From Maribacter halichondriae (GTDB lineage Bacteria > Bacteroidota > Bacteroidia > Flavobacteriales > Flavobacteriaceae): a stretch of 64,000 nt of DNA. This document shows positions 29,615 to 40,374 of this stretch, one piece after another; position 1 is the stretch's first letter; every line of letters begins with the position of its first letter. Under the pieces are notes generated by a model that saw only the letters and a program-made list of their open reading frames with translations, did no database searches and was not told the origin of the DNA. The position numbers and the translations under genes are program-made. The stretch is taken from contig NZ_CP107030.1 in assembly GCF_027474825.1 (NCBI RefSeq), forward strand, positions 985,001-1,049,000, given 5' to 3'.

Positions 29615-31306
29615 ATGCAACTTTCGGAACAAGAGGTTATTAGAAGGGAAAAATTATCAAAGTTGAGGGAAATGGGCATTGACCCATATCCTGCGGCTTT
29701 ATACCCCGTTGACGCAACATCCAAAAGCATCAAGGAGGGCTATTCCGAAGGAAAAAAAGTCGTTATTTCTGGAAGATTGATGTCCCGAAGGATTCAGGGT
29801 AAAGCTTCCTTTGCCGAGTTGCAAGATAGCACCGGTCGCATACAGGTCTATTTCAATCGTGATGAAATTTGTCCGGACGATGATAAGACTCTCTATAATG
29901 AAGTCTATAAAAAATTACTCGATATCGGGGATATTATCGGCATCGAGGGCGAACTGTTTACGACCCAGGTCGGCGAAAAAACCGTAATGGTCAAAAAGTT
30001 CAGCATGTTGAGCAAGGCCCTGCGCCCGTTACCCCTACCTAAAAAGGATGCTGAAGGAAATGTTTTTGACGAATTCAATGACCCCGAACAGCGCTACCGA
30101 CAGCGGTATGTGGATCTCGTGGTTAATCCGAAAGTCAAGGAAACCTTTGTCAAGCGCACCAAGATCACCAATACTATCCGTCAGTTTTATAACGAGCGGG
30201 GCTATTTGGAAGTAGAGACGCCAATTCTACAACCCATTCCCGGTGGTGCTGCGGCACGACCCTTTTTGACCCATCATAATGCGTTGAACATTCCGCTGTA
30301 TTTACGTATCGCCAACGAACTTTATTTAAAGCGTTTGATCGTAGGTGGATTTGACGGAGTTTATGAATTCTCAAAGGATTTCCGCAACGAGGGAATGGAC
30401 CGAACTCACAACCCTGAGTTCACCGTGATGGAATTGTATGTAGCCTATAAGGACTACAATTGGATGATGGATACCACCGAACAGCTTTTAGAACGGGTCG
30501 CCATCGAGGCCACGGGAAGCACCAAAGTCACCGTGGGTAAAAACGAGATCGAGTTCAAGGCACCATACCCTCGTGTTCCGATTCTGGAGGCCATAAAAAT
30601 CCATACAGGCTTTAATGTAGCCAAAATGGATGAAAATGAATTGCGCGAAACCGCCAAAAAACTACACATAGATGTTGACGACACTATGGGCGTGGGCAAA
30701 CTGATCGATGAGATCTTTGGGGAGAAATGTGAACATCATTACATTCAGCCGACCTTTATCACAGATTACCCAAAAGAGATGAGTCCCCTGACCAAAGAGC
30801 ATCGAGAAAACCCAGCATTGACCGAGCGATTTGAACTGATGGTCAATGGCAAGGAAATCGCCAACGCTTACTCCGAGCTGAACGACCCTATCGACCAACG
30901 CGAGCGCTTTGAAGAGCAATTGAAACTCTCCGAAAAAGGGGACGACGAAGCCATGTTCATCGATCAAGATTTTTTACGTGCCTTAGAATATGGAATGCCC
31001 CCTACTTCCGGAATCGGTATTGGTATTGACCGCTTAGTCATGCTAATGACCAATAATTCTTCGATTCAAGAGGTTTTGTTCTTTCCGCAGATGCGACCTG
31101 AAAGTAAACAAGTCGAACTCAGCGAAGAAGCAAAAATGGTTTTTGAATCCTTAAAAAAAGTCCAGAAACTTGCATTGATCGACTTGAAAGAACAGTCGGG
31201 TCTTTCCAACAAACAGTGGGACAAATCCATTAAAGAATTGACTAAAAACAATTTGGCCAAGGTCAATAAGACGGATGACGGTCTATTCGTGGAAGTAACA
31301 GCCTAG
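29615..31306 (+). CDS. lysS: lysyl-tRNA synthetase, class II
   Basis: Charges tRNA-Lys with lysine in the cytoplasm. The N-terminal OB-fold anticodon-binding domain is at about residues 55-150 (VVISGRLMSRRIQGKASFAELQD). The class II catalytic core shows motif 2 in DFRNEGMDRTHNPEFTVMELYVAY and motif 3 in GIGIGIDRLVMLM. At 563 residues it is longer than the usual about 505, because of a C-terminal extension of about 65 residues (from ESKQVELSEEAKM on) found in flavobacterial members. It follows a strong promoter alone. Confidence 0.96.
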   Translation: MQLSEQEVIRREKLSKLREMGIDPYPAALYPVDATSKSIKEGYSEGKKVVISGRLMSRRIQGKASFAELQDSTGRIQVYFNRDEICPDDDKTLYNEVYKKLLDIGDIIGIEGELFTTQVGEKTVMVKKFSMLSKALRPLPLPKKDAEGNVFDEFNDPEQRYRQRYVDLVVNPKVKETFVKRTKITNTIRQFYNERGYLEVETPILQPIPGGAAARPFLTHHNALNIPLYLRIANELYLKRLIVGGFDGVYEFSKDFRNEGMDRTHNPEFTVMELYVAYKDYNWMMDTTEQLLERVAIEATGSTKVTVGKNEIEFKAPYPRVPILEAIKIHTGFNVAKMDENELRETAKKLHIDVDDTMGVGKLIDEIFGEKCEHHYIQPTFITDYPKEMSPLTKEHRENPALTERFELMVNGKEIANAYSELNDPIDQRERFEEQLKLSEKGDDEAMFIDQDFLRALEYGMPPTSGIGIGIDRLVMLMTNNSSIQEVLFFPQMRPESKQVELSEEAKMVFESLKKVQKLALIDLKEQSGLSNKQWDKSIKELTKNNLAKVNKTDDGLFVEVTA

Positions 31307-31366
31307 CAACATTTTCTCAGTTGAATATGTTTTTGGTGTTTTAATAAGTTGTCCTTAGTTTAGGAC

Positions 31367-33667
31367 ATGGACTTCCTGAAAAAAATTCTCACTCTTTTAA
31401 TCTTTGTTTTTACTTATAATTCATTCGGGCAATCGCCGATCGAACCTCAAGAATCTCCCCATGACCTTCATTTTGAAAAACTTGCCAATACTTGGGACGA
31501 AGGTATTCCCCTAGGTAACGGTATGGTCGGCATCCTTATTTGGGAGAAAGAAGGCAACCTGCGTTTTTCGTTGGACAGGGCTGATCTTTGGGATCTACGC
31601 CCTATGGAAAACCTCAAAACCCCAGAATGGAAATATAGTTGGGTATATGAACAGTGGAAAAACGACACCTACAAAGAAGTACAGGATCGCTTCGATGTTC
31701 CCTACGATAAGAGTCCTGCTCCTTCGAAAATTCCCGGTGCAGCTTTGGAATTTGATATTACTGCTTTTGGGGAAGTAGCTTCCGTTCATTTGTATATCAA
31801 AAATGGCGTTTGTGAAATAAAATGGAAAAACGGAATCAGATTATTGGCATTTGTACACGCTACTCAGCCAGTCGGTTGGTATCAGTTTGAAGGTCTTCCG
31901 GAATCATTAGGTTATGAATTGATTCCTCCGGCTTATACCACTCCTGGAGAAAGTTTAGAAGATAGTCCTGTGACCGGACAAGATTTGCGAAGGCTTGAAT
32001 ATCCCGAAGGGAAAATATTAAAAAATGATACTTCTACCACCTACCTTCAAGAGGGCTGGGGCGGTTTTAAGTATCAAGTCCATGCTGAACATACTGTTGA
32101 TGCCCAATCCTTAACCGGCAGTTGGAGCATAAGTTCCGAATTCCCTGAATGGGAAAAGAAGCCCAGCGCCATGAACCTTGTCAAAAAACATAGGCAAAAG
32201 GGGCTTTCAGAGGCATTCAAATCACATTCGAAATGGTGGAATGAATTTTGGTCGAAATCTTCATTGAAAATTCCGGATACCATTTTAGAAAAGCAGTGGT
32301 TCTTGGAACAGTATAAATTTGGTTCAGTGGCCCGTGCATCTGGCCCTCCGATTTCATTACAAGCGGTCTGGACGGCCGACAACGGAAAACTACCACCATG
32401 GAAAGGCGACTTTCATCACGACCTCAACACCCAACTCAGTTATTGGCCCGCCTATTCGGGAAACCACCTAACCGAGGAAATGGGTTTTATCAATTGGTTA
32501 TGGAAATATCGGGAAACCTTTGAAAAATATACTTCGGAGTATTATGAGGCTAAAGGTCTGATCGTGCCCGGAGTGACTACTCTTGAAGGACAACCCATGG
32601 GCGGATGGATCCAATACTCCTTCGGGCCCACGGTATCGGCTTGGCTGGGACATCATTTTTACCTGCATTGGCGATATTCGATGGATAGGGGTTTTTTAGA
32701 GGAAAAAGCATATCCATGGATAAAAGATGTCGCAATATTTTTGGATGCCATTTCCCAAAAGGATGAAAAAGGGAGGCGAAAACTACCCATAAGTTCGAGT
32801 CCCGAAATCCATAACAACAGTAAGCAAGCATGGTTCGGCGAAACCACCAATTTTGACCTGGCCCTGATTCGCTGGACGTATGAAAAGGCGGCCGAACTCG
32901 CGACGGCACTCGACAAAAACGCAGAGGCCGAAAAATGGAAGAAAATATTGTCTGAATGGCCCTTGTTGGCTATCGATGAAAAAACAGGTCTTATGATTGC
33001 TCCCAACGTCGATTATGAAGAATCACATCGTCATTTTTCACACCAAATTGGGTATCATCCATTAGGTGTCGTCGATTTCTCAAAAGGGGAAAAAGATATA
33101 AAAACAATAGAAAATACAATAGCCACATTAGATAGTTTGGGCTCTTCCCAATATGTCGGATATTCATTTAGTTGGCTGGCGAATATGAAAGCCCGTGCAT
33201 TCGATGGAACGGGCGCTAAAGAAGCATTGAAAATTTTTGCAACTAGCTTTTGCCTACCAAACAGCTTTCATGTGAATGGGGACCAATCTGGAAAAGGGTA
33301 TTCCAATTTCACCTATCGTCCATTTACTTTGGAAGGAAATTTTGCCTTCGCCGCCGGTTTACAAGAAATGTTGTTGCAAAGTCATACGGGAATCATCCAT
33401 ATTTTTCCCGCGATACCTTCGAATTGGGAAACCGTTTCGTTTAACAAATTACGGGCTGAAGGAGCATTTTTGATTTCCGCGATAAAGGAAAATGGTACGG
33501 TCAAAAAAGTATCCGTTCATTCAGAAAAAGGCGGAAATTTGAAACTGAAAAACCCCTTTGGCGATACTATTTTTGAATGTACTTCGGAGTTCGAAGTTAA
33601 GGAAGACAATATTATTTCCATCGGAACAGAATCCAATCAGATTATCGAATTGGTGTTGAAACAATAG
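31367..33667 (+). CDS. secreted glycoside hydrolase, GH95-like (alpha-L-fucosidase/galactosidase type)
   Basis: A 766-residue exported protein (signal ILTLLIFVFTYNSFGQ). The N-terminal part WDEGIPLGNGMVGILIWEKEGNLRFSLDRADLWD is the typical GH95-type beta-sandwich start, followed by an (alpha/alpha)6 barrel part with WTADNGKLPPWKGDFHHDLNTQLSYWPAYSGN. In GH95 these Asn/Asp residues assist catalysis by inversion. A C-terminal beta region ends it. The natural substrate may be a fucose- or galactose-containing glycan of algae. It lies before the PSD1/DUF1501 cluster in the same direction. Confidence 0.8.
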   Translation: MDFLKKILTLLIFVFTYNSFGQSPIEPQESPHDLHFEKLANTWDEGIPLGNGMVGILIWEKEGNLRFSLDRADLWDLRPMENLKTPEWKYSWVYEQWKNDTYKEVQDRFDVPYDKSPAPSKIPGAALEFDITAFGEVASVHLYIKNGVCEIKWKNGIRLLAFVHATQPVGWYQFEGLPESLGYELIPPAYTTPGESLEDSPVTGQDLRRLEYPEGKILKNDTSTTYLQEGWGGFKYQVHAEHTVDAQSLTGSWSISSEFPEWEKKPSAMNLVKKHRQKGLSEAFKSHSKWWNEFWSKSSLKIPDTILEKQWFLEQYKFGSVARASGPPISLQAVWTADNGKLPPWKGDFHHDLNTQLSYWPAYSGNHLTEEMGFINWLWKYRETFEKYTSEYYEAKGLIVPGVTTLEGQPMGGWIQYSFGPTVSAWLGHHFYLHWRYSMDRGFLEEKAYPWIKDVAIFLDAISQKDEKGRRKLPISSSPEIHNNSKQAWFGETTNFDLALIRWTYEKAAELATALDKNAEAEKWKKILSEWPLLAIDEKTGLMIAPNVDYEESHRHFSHQIGYHPLGVVDFSKGEKDIKTIENTIATLDSLGSSQYVGYSFSWLANMKARAFDGTGAKEALKIFATSFCLPNSFHVNGDQSGKGYSNFTYRPFTLEGNFAFAAGLQEMLLQSHTGIIHIFPAIPSNWETVSFNKLRAEGAFLISAIKENGTVKKVSVHSEKGGNLKLKNPFGDTIFECTSEFEVKEDNIISIGTESNQIIELVLKQ

Positions 33668-33714
33668 GAAAATTATCATTCCGTTGAAAAAGGAAACCCT
33701 AGCCTATCAAGAAA

Positions 33715-33779
33715 AGATTCCTCGTAGTTCCGAATGACATTTCATGGGACTTTGTCATTCCGAGGCCTAAGGAATCTCC
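33715..33779. repeat. imperfect inverted repeat (interspersed element)
   Basis: AGATTCCTCGTAGTTCCGAATGACA is followed after about 14 bases by an inverted copy ending TCATTCCGAGGCCTAAGGAATCTC. The arms differ at several bases. Elements with this CATTCCGAGG / GGAATCTC core are known as intergenic repeats in Bacteroidota. It lies between the glycosidase gene and the PSD1 gene and could terminate or process transcripts. Confidence 0.6.
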
Positions 33780-33818
33780 TGAAATAATTGTTATCTTTAT
33801 GGGTCAATACCATTGATA

Positions 33819-36554
33819 ATGCAGAAGTTCACTCAAAATAGCATCTTTTTGTTCGCAATGTTCGCTGTGCTTCTTTTTACGCAGTCCTGCCAAGATACCG
33901 ACCCCGTTGATTTCAGCACCCAAATAAAACCCATTCTCAACAATAAATGCATTACCTGTCACGGCGGGGTTAAAAAGAACGGTGGCTTCAGTTTACTCTT
34001 CGAGGATGAGGCCTTTGCCGAAACCGAATCGGGCAAACCTGCGATTATTTCGGGTGATGCCTCAGGCAGCGAATTAATACGAAGACTCCATGAGGACGAC
34101 CCAGAACTTCGCATGCCCTATGAGAAACCAAAATTGTCCGACGAGGAAATAGATTTGTTGACCCGTTGGATCGACCAGGGAGCAGAATGGGGCGAGCACT
34201 GGGCCTATTCGCTTCCGGAAGAGATTGAAGTTCCAGTTATGACCGCTGAAGCAGGTTTTGCCCCTGAAAGTGCTTCCGAATTCCTAAAAAATAACATTGA
34301 CAATTTTGTATTGGCGCGATTGGAAAGTGAAAAAGATCGAGCCGAACCTTCCCGCTGATAAAAATATTATTGCTCGAAGGGTTGCCCTTGACCTAACGGG
34401 ATTGCCCCCCGACCAAGAATTATTACAAAGTTTTGAAAAGGGCGACCTTACCTATGAATCTTTGGTCGATACCTTATTGGCACAAGAAACCTATGGTGAG
34501 AAATGGGCCACTTGGTGGCTCGACCTCGCTCGATATGCTGATTCTAAGGGGTACGAAAAAGATATGGCGCGCGAGATTTGGCAATATCGCGATTGGGTTA
34601 TCAAGAGTTTTAACAAAGATCGCCCTATGATCAATTCACCATTGAACAATTGGCGGGCGACCTTTTGCCACAACCTTCGACCGATCAACTGATTGCTACG
34701 GCCTTCCATAGAAATACCATGAACAACGATGAGGGCGGCACTGATGATGAAGAGTATCGGGTGGCTACCGTTATCGATAGGGTGAACACCACTTTTGAAG
34801 TATGGCAAAGTACTGCCATGGGCTGTGTACAATGCCATAGTCATCCGTACGATCCGTTTAAACATGAGGAATATTACAAATTAATGGCCTTTTTCAACAA
34901 TACCCGTGATGAGGATACGCCCAGTGAATCCCCCGTGCTGAAATTTTACACGCCCGAGCAACAAAAAGGAGTAGATAAAGTATTGGATTGGGTTGCCAAA
35001 CATGGCAATGAAAAGCAACACACCACCTATAAAAACTTCCTACAGTTTACCGAACCGGTCTATAAATCACATTTTTTTAAGGAATTTAAAAGTAGTGTCT
35101 ATGATGACCACGCTTCGGTTGTTTTTTGGGACGATGGAAATTTGATCATTGAAAATGCCTATACCAATAACGCAAGCCTTGTGTACCTAAACTACCGATC
35201 GCATTACGATGGCACAAAAATGACGATTCGCGAAAAAGATTCTAATGGACCGATTTTAGGGGAGTTTGTCATCAATAAAGCAAAGAAGAATACTACCTCA
35301 CAATTTCCGATTCGAAAAATCGACAAGAAAACTGATATCTATATCGAGACACAGAACAATGCGATTGCCAAAGAAGTCAACATTCTTAATTTGTACTGGA
35401 TAGGCTTTTTGGAGGATATGCCTGGAAAAGAACAGCCTGGCTGGGCGAATATCAATTCCACATTTATAGAAGCACTGAATGCCGATACACCAACGGTACC
35501 CATTCTTTCGGAGAATCCTGATTATATGAAGCGTACCACGCAGGTTTTTGATCGTGGCAGTTTTATGGTCAAAACGGATACGGTTCAACCTGCCACTCCT
35601 GAAAGCCTAAACGAATGTAACCCTGATTGGCCCAAAGACCGATTGGGATTTTCAAAATGGATCGTCGATAAGAAAAATCCGTTGACCGCACGAACCTTGG
35701 TCAATCGCGTGTGGCATCAGATATTCGGTCGGGGTCTGGTATCGACCATCGAGGATATCGGTTCGCAATCTGAACCACCCACCCATCCAGCTTTGTTGGA
35801 TTGGCTTGCCTTACGCTTTATGAACGAGTATAACTGGAGCGTGAAATCGCTCATCAAAGAAATTGTCATGTCGGGCACCTATCGACAAAGCTCGGAAAGT
35901 AGCCCCGAAATGTATCAAATAGACCCCGATAATGAATTGTACGCCCGAGGACCGAGAATACGTTTAGGTGCCGAACAGATTCGTGACCAAGCCTTGGCCG
36001 TATCGGGATTGTTAAGCAATAAAATGTACGGACCTGGTGTAATGCCACCACAACCCGAAGGGGTTTGGGAAACCGTTTACAATGGAGCAAAATGGATGGA
36101 GAGCAAAGGGGAAGACCGATATCGACGGGGAGTGTATACGTATCTGAAACGCACAAGTCCGTATCCTTCGTTTTTGACCTTCGATGCCGGTAGTCGTGAA
36201 GTCTGTATGATCCGTAGAACACCCACCAATACGCCCTTACAGGCCTTGGTGACCTTGAACGACCCCGTTTATCTTGAGGCTTCCTACCAATTGGCAAAAA
36301 ATACAATGATTCCTAAGGATGTTGATGCGAGCATTGCCGTCGCCTACAAGAGAGCAACACTTTCCGAGATTGAGCCGACATCATTACAAACGCTGAAAGA
36401 CCTCTATGAAACCTCATTGAACGAGTTTTCCAATAATCCGGAAGCGGCTGAACTCTTTCTTCATTTTGACAAAAATCCGACGCCGCAATTGAGTGCCATG
36501 ACAGTAGTTACCAACGCCATTATGAATCTGGATGAATTTTTAACGAAAGCCTAA
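33819..36554 (+). pseudogene. PSD1-type protein: cytochrome-c-like PSCyt1, DUF1549, DUF1553; two frameshifts
   Basis: A large exported lipoprotein (signal and lipobox LLFTQSCQDTD). Order: a PSCyt1-type domain with CITCH heme motif and a conserved LRMPYEKPKLSDEEI, a DUF1549 region ([31 protein letters not shown], ...GCVQCHSHPYDPF), then DUF1553 (DRLGFSKWIVDKKNPLTARTLVNRVWHQIFGRG... LLDWLA). Frame breaks: A5 at 34330-34334 (one A too many) and CCCTATG at 34626 (one T missing); corrected, one protein of about 912 residues results. It overlaps the next gene by its stop codon (TAATG). Members are common in planctomycetes and marine Bacteroidota next to DUF1501 genes; the biochemical role is unknown, probably extracellular redox-linked degradation of a polymer. 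Confidence 0.82.
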
Positions 36555-38065
36555 TGGAAGATATCATAAAAAGATTGCTAAAGGAGCAACTAGCCCGGGA
36601 AGCCCAAGCAAAGACCCGAAGGCATTTTATAAAGAACTGTGCACAAGGTATTGGCGGACTCGCATTGAGCTCTATTTTTATGGGGTGCGACCCTTTAGGC
36701 AAACCGGTCAAAAAATCGCAAGTGGCCTTTTCGGAGCGCGATCTAAATCCATTGGCCACCTTAGCACCTCCTTTTAGTCCAAAAGTGAAATCGGTTATTT
36801 ATTTACACATGGCGGGCGCCCCTTCGCAACTTGAAATGTTCGATTACAAACCGGCACTCCATAAGCTCGATGGTCAAGACTGTCCGCAATCTTTATTGGA
36901 AGGAAAAAAATTCGCGTTTATCAAGGGCACACCAAAATTATTGGGGCCGCAGGCAGAATTTGCCCAAGAGGGCGAATCGGGCAATTGGGTATCGAACTTC
37001 TTGCCGCATTTCAAAAAAGTAATCGATGAAGTGGCTTTCCTAAAGGCGGTGAATACGGACCAATTCAATCATGGTCCGGCCCAATTGTTTATGCATACAG
37101 GTAGCGCCCGTTTAGGACGACCTAGTATCGGATCATGGGCCACATACGGTCTCGGTTCTGAAAATCAGAACTTGCCAGGGTTTGTGGTTTTGACTTCAGG
37201 AGGTAATGCTCCCGATGCCGGAAAAAGTGTCTGGGGCAGCGGATTTCTACCCTCGGTCTATCAAGGGGTGCAATGTCGTTCAAAAGGTGACCCGGTACTC
37301 TATATTGAAGACCCTGATGGCGTAACACGAGATCTTAAAAAAAGTACCATTGACGCTATCAATACAATCAATAAGGAAGAATACGCCAAATATGCCGATC
37401 CAGAAATTTTGGCCCGTATCAATCAATATGAAATGGCCTATCGGATGCAAATTGCCGTGCCGGAAGTGATGAACATCAACAACGAACCCGAAAACATCAA
37501 AGAAATGTACGGGGTCGAAGCAGGAAAAGAATCCTTTGCGAACAATTGCCTTTTGGCTAGAAAACTGGTCGAAGATGGCGTTCGTTTCGTACAGCTTTTT
37601 GACTGGGGCTGGGATACCCATGGTAACATTCGTGAAGGTTCGGTTGATTTGGGACTCCGAAACAAATGCCGTGAAATTGACCGTCCCATTGCTGCATTGA
37701 TCTTGGATCTAAAACAACGAGGACTGCTCGACGAAACCTTAATCGTTTGGGGCGGCGAATTCGGTAGAACTCCGATGCAAGAAAACCGGGGCAATAAAAA
37801 AATGGAATTTTTGGGGCGGGATCATCACGGTGACGCCTTTACCATGTGGATGGCCGGTGGCGGAATTAAAAAGGGAGCTTCCCACGGAAAGACCGATGAC
37901 ATCGGTTTTTCTGGAATCGAGGGAAGAGTTTCGGTGCATGATGTGCATGCCACTATTTTACATCTTCTCGGTTTTGACCACGAACAATTCACCTATGAAT
38001 TTCAAGGCCGAAACTTTAGACTGACCGATGTTGAAGGAGAAATCATTAAAGAGATACTGGCATAA
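36554..38065 (+). CDS. DUF1501 family secreted protein (sulfatase-like fold)
   Basis: A 503-residue protein. The N-terminus carries a twin-arginine-like motif RRHFIKNCAQGIGGLALSS. Then come conserved DUF1501 blocks: VIYLHMAGAPSQLEMFDYKP, LQKGNPKL-like SGNWVSNFLPHF, and at the end WGGEFGRTPMQENRG...GRDHHGDAFTMWMAGGGIKKG. DUF1501 proteins belong to the alkaline-phosphatase/sulfatase-like fold and nearly always partner the DUF1553 protein encoded just before. The ATG overlaps the previous stop codon, so translation is coupled. The exact substrate is unknown. Confidence 0.9.
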   Translation: MEDIIKRLLKEQLAREAQAKTRRHFIKNCAQGIGGLALSSIFMGCDPLGKPVKKSQVAFSERDLNPLATLAPPFSPKVKSVIYLHMAGAPSQLEMFDYKPALHKLDGQDCPQSLLEGKKFAFIKGTPKLLGPQAEFAQEGESGNWVSNFLPHFKKVIDEVAFLKAVNTDQFNHGPAQLFMHTGSARLGRPSIGSWATYGLGSENQNLPGFVVLTSGGNAPDAGKSVWGSGFLPSVYQGVQCRSKGDPVLYIEDPDGVTRDLKKSTIDAINTINKEEYAKYADPEILARINQYEMAYRMQIAVPEVMNINNEPENIKEMYGVEAGKESFANNCLLARKLVEDGVRFVQLFDWGWDTHGNIREGSVDLGLRNKCREIDRPIAALILDLKQRGLLDETLIVWGGEFGRTPMQENRGNKKMEFLGRDHHGDAFTMWMAGGGIKKGASHGKTDDIGFSGIEGRVSVHDVHATILHLLGFDHEQFTYEFQGRNFRLTDVEGEIIKEILA

Positions 38066-38074
38066 AACAAATAC

Positions 38075-38950
38075 ATGAGATTAGCACTACTCCTGACCCT
38101 ACTATCTTTTAATCTTATTGGCTTTTCCCAAGAAAAAAAACAACTCCAATTCTTCCAGACCGATTGGGGAAGAACTGATTCTTGGTTCGCCTTTTGTGAA
38201 CGAACCAAAGAAGCGGGCTATGATGGTATCGAAGTTTGGTTTCCTACGGAAATGCAGAGCATGATAGATTTGAAAAGAGCCCTTGAGCAATACAATCTAA
38301 AAGTAATTTTTCTAGCAGGAACGGATAGGTCGCTACCTTTTGAAACAAGTTTGGTCCGATATACCGAAAACCTGATGAGGTTAGCGGAGTTCGGACCCGT
38401 TGCAATTAACTGTCACACGGGAAGCGATTTTTTCACTTTTGAGCAGAACAAGGCCTTTATCGATGCGGCGAATAAAATCGCCAGGGAAAATAACATCCCC
38501 ATCTATCATGAGACCCATCGCGGACGATTTAGTTATAACCTACCCGATACCAAAAAATACATTTCGGCCATTCCCGATTTAAAATTGACCTTGGATATCA
38601 GCCATTGGATGGTCGTACACGAATCGCTTTTACAAAATCAAGATGCCGAGCTACAAGATGTGATCGACCGATCGAACCACATCCATGCCCGGGTAGGCCA
38701 TGCAGAAGGTCCCCAAGTAAACGACCCCGAAGCTCCGGAATGGAAAAAAGCATTGGAACGACATTTGGATATTTGGGAAAAGGTCATACGCCAGAAATGG
38801 GAGACCGATCCGACTTTTACGATTACCACAGAATTCGGTCCGGCCGATTATATGCCCACATTACCATTCACCCGAGTACCGGTGGCCGACCAATGGAAAG
38901 CGAACGTCTTCATCATGAAGGCCCTAAAAGAAAAAATGAACATTGATTAA
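38075..38950 (+). CDS. secreted sugar phosphate isomerase/epimerase-like TIM barrel
   Basis: A 291-residue protein with signal LLTLLSFNLIGFSQ and an AP-endonuclease-2-like barrel: AGYDGIEVWFP, YHETHRGRF, LKLTLDISHWMVVHE, NHIHARVGHAEGPQV, TITTEFGPADYM. The His and Glu pattern fits the xylose isomerase-like family and a metal site. Being exported, it probably acts on sugars or related compounds outside the cytoplasm. Third gene of the PSD1/DUF1501 cluster. Confidence 0.85.
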   Translation: MRLALLLTLLSFNLIGFSQEKKQLQFFQTDWGRTDSWFAFCERTKEAGYDGIEVWFPTEMQSMIDLKRALEQYNLKVIFLAGTDRSLPFETSLVRYTENLMRLAEFGPVAINCHTGSDFFTFEQNKAFIDAANKIARENNIPIYHETHRGRFSYNLPDTKKYISAIPDLKLTLDISHWMVVHESLLQNQDAELQDVIDRSNHIHARVGHAEGPQVNDPEAPEWKKALERHLDIWEKVIRQKWETDPTFTITTEFGPADYMPTLPFTRVPVADQWKANVFIMKALKEKMNID

Positions 38951-38962
38951 AGTGCAAATTTT

Positions 38963-40357
38963 ATGGATGTTCTAAAACAACTCTTGGGCAGGTTACACCC
39001 ACTTATCGTTCACTTGCCGATAGGCTTTATAGTTCTCGGGCTATTACTTCAATGGTACGACCGAAAAAGAATGGAATATGGTAAGGTAATCCCATTGGTC
39101 TATCTCTGGGCTGGAGTCAGCGCGGTTTTAGCCTGCATTACCGGGTATCTACAATATTTGGGAGAAGGCTATGCCTTCGATACAGTCAAATTCCATTTAT
39201 GGTCGGGCATCGCAACTGCCTTGTTTGCCTTTGTGATGTATGCAAAGCTCAAAGGAATAAAGGCTACCAATCTCCTAGAAAAAGTTCCTATCACGGGGCT
39301 GTCCGGACTATTTCTAATATTGATTTCGTTCACAGGACATCAAGGAGGAAATATCACCCATGGCGAGGACTATCTTGTGGAGCCTTTGCCCAATTCGATA
39401 AAATCCGCACTCGGTTTTCAGACATTCGAAGAAAAAGAAATCGCCCTCAATGATGAAAATTGGGAGGATGCAGAACTCTATGAAGATGTTATCAAAGCCA
39501 TTCTGAACAACAAGTGTGTAAGTTGCCATAACCCAAAGAAAATAAAGGGCGAGTTACTGTTGCATTCCGAGGAGGGTATAATTAAAGGGGGAGAGAACGG
39601 CGAGGTGATCATTGCTAATAATGCTTCTGAGAGTGAGCTGTTTTCCCGCATGAACCTGCCTATGGAAGATGACGACCATATGCCGCCCGAGGGAAAGACC
39701 CAGCCTTCAAAAGAAGAAATTAAATTGATTGGCGCTTGGATTGATGCAGGACATCCGTTCAAGGGTACGATTCAGGAAATAGGCTTGAAAAAAGACTTGT
39801 TCCTTTCTTTCTTCCCGAAGAAACATGATTTTGACTATCCTGATTTTGAAATTACAGCAGCTTCTCAAGATAGTATCAAAATAATCGAAGAAACAGGAGT
39901 ACATATTGACCTCATTAGCAAATCTTCGAATTTTCTGAGTGTTTCCTGCATCAATAAACCAGCATTCTCTGATAGCGATTTTGAGTCTTTGCTTCCTGTA
40001 GGCCAACAAATCGCAAGATTGGATCTGGGCGGAACCCAAGTGACCGATGCCATTTTTGAAAAATTGGCAATGTTACCAAACTTGACGATATTAAAATTGG
40101 ATAATACTTCCGTTACCGGAAAAAATATCGAATCCCTGAAATCTTTGGAGCATTTAAAATCCATCAACCTTACGGATTCCCAATTTGAGCAATCCCATTT
40201 ACAATCGCTCGAAAATTTTAAAAGTTTGCAAAGCGTATATCTCTATAAAACCAAAGTAGATTCAAAAGGAGTTCAGACCCTGAACGAGGGGCAGATTATA
40301 ATCGATTATGGTAGTTATGAGTTGCCCATCATTCCATCGGATTCTATTATTTATTAA
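38963..40357 (+). CDS. membrane c-type cytochrome (DUF2231-like) with C-terminal LRR
   Basis: A 464-residue protein. The N-terminal ~130 residues hold about four membrane spans (HPLIVHLPIGFIVLGLLLQWY, VIPLVYLWAGVSAVLACITGYLQYLG, FHLWSGIATALFAFVMYAKL, ITGLSGLFLILISFTGHQGG), like DUF2231. Then a PSCyt1-type domain with a single CVSCH motif and LPMEDDDHMPPEGKTQPS. The C-terminal part is leucine-rich (IARLDLGGTQVTDAIFEKLAMLPNLTILKLDNTSV...). This fusion recurs in PSD1/DUF1501 clusters and may pass electrons from the cluster's extracellular enzymes. Confidence 0.82.
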   Translation: MDVLKQLLGRLHPLIVHLPIGFIVLGLLLQWYDRKRMEYGKVIPLVYLWAGVSAVLACITGYLQYLGEGYAFDTVKFHLWSGIATALFAFVMYAKLKGIKATNLLEKVPITGLSGLFLILISFTGHQGGNITHGEDYLVEPLPNSIKSALGFQTFEEKEIALNDENWEDAELYEDVIKAILNNKCVSCHNPKKIKGELLLHSEEGIIKGGENGEVIIANNASESELFSRMNLPMEDDDHMPPEGKTQPSKEEIKLIGAWIDAGHPFKGTIQEIGLKKDLFLSFFPKKHDFDYPDFEITAASQDSIKIIEETGVHIDLISKSSNFLSVSCINKPAFSDSDFESLLPVGQQIARLDLGGTQVTDAIFEKLAMLPNLTILKLDNTSVTGKNIESLKSLEHLKSINLTDSQFEQSHLQSLENFKSLQSVYLYKTKVDSKGVQTLNEGQIIIDYGSYELPIIPSDSIIY

Positions 40358-40374
40358 AATCTTAAAAAAACGAA

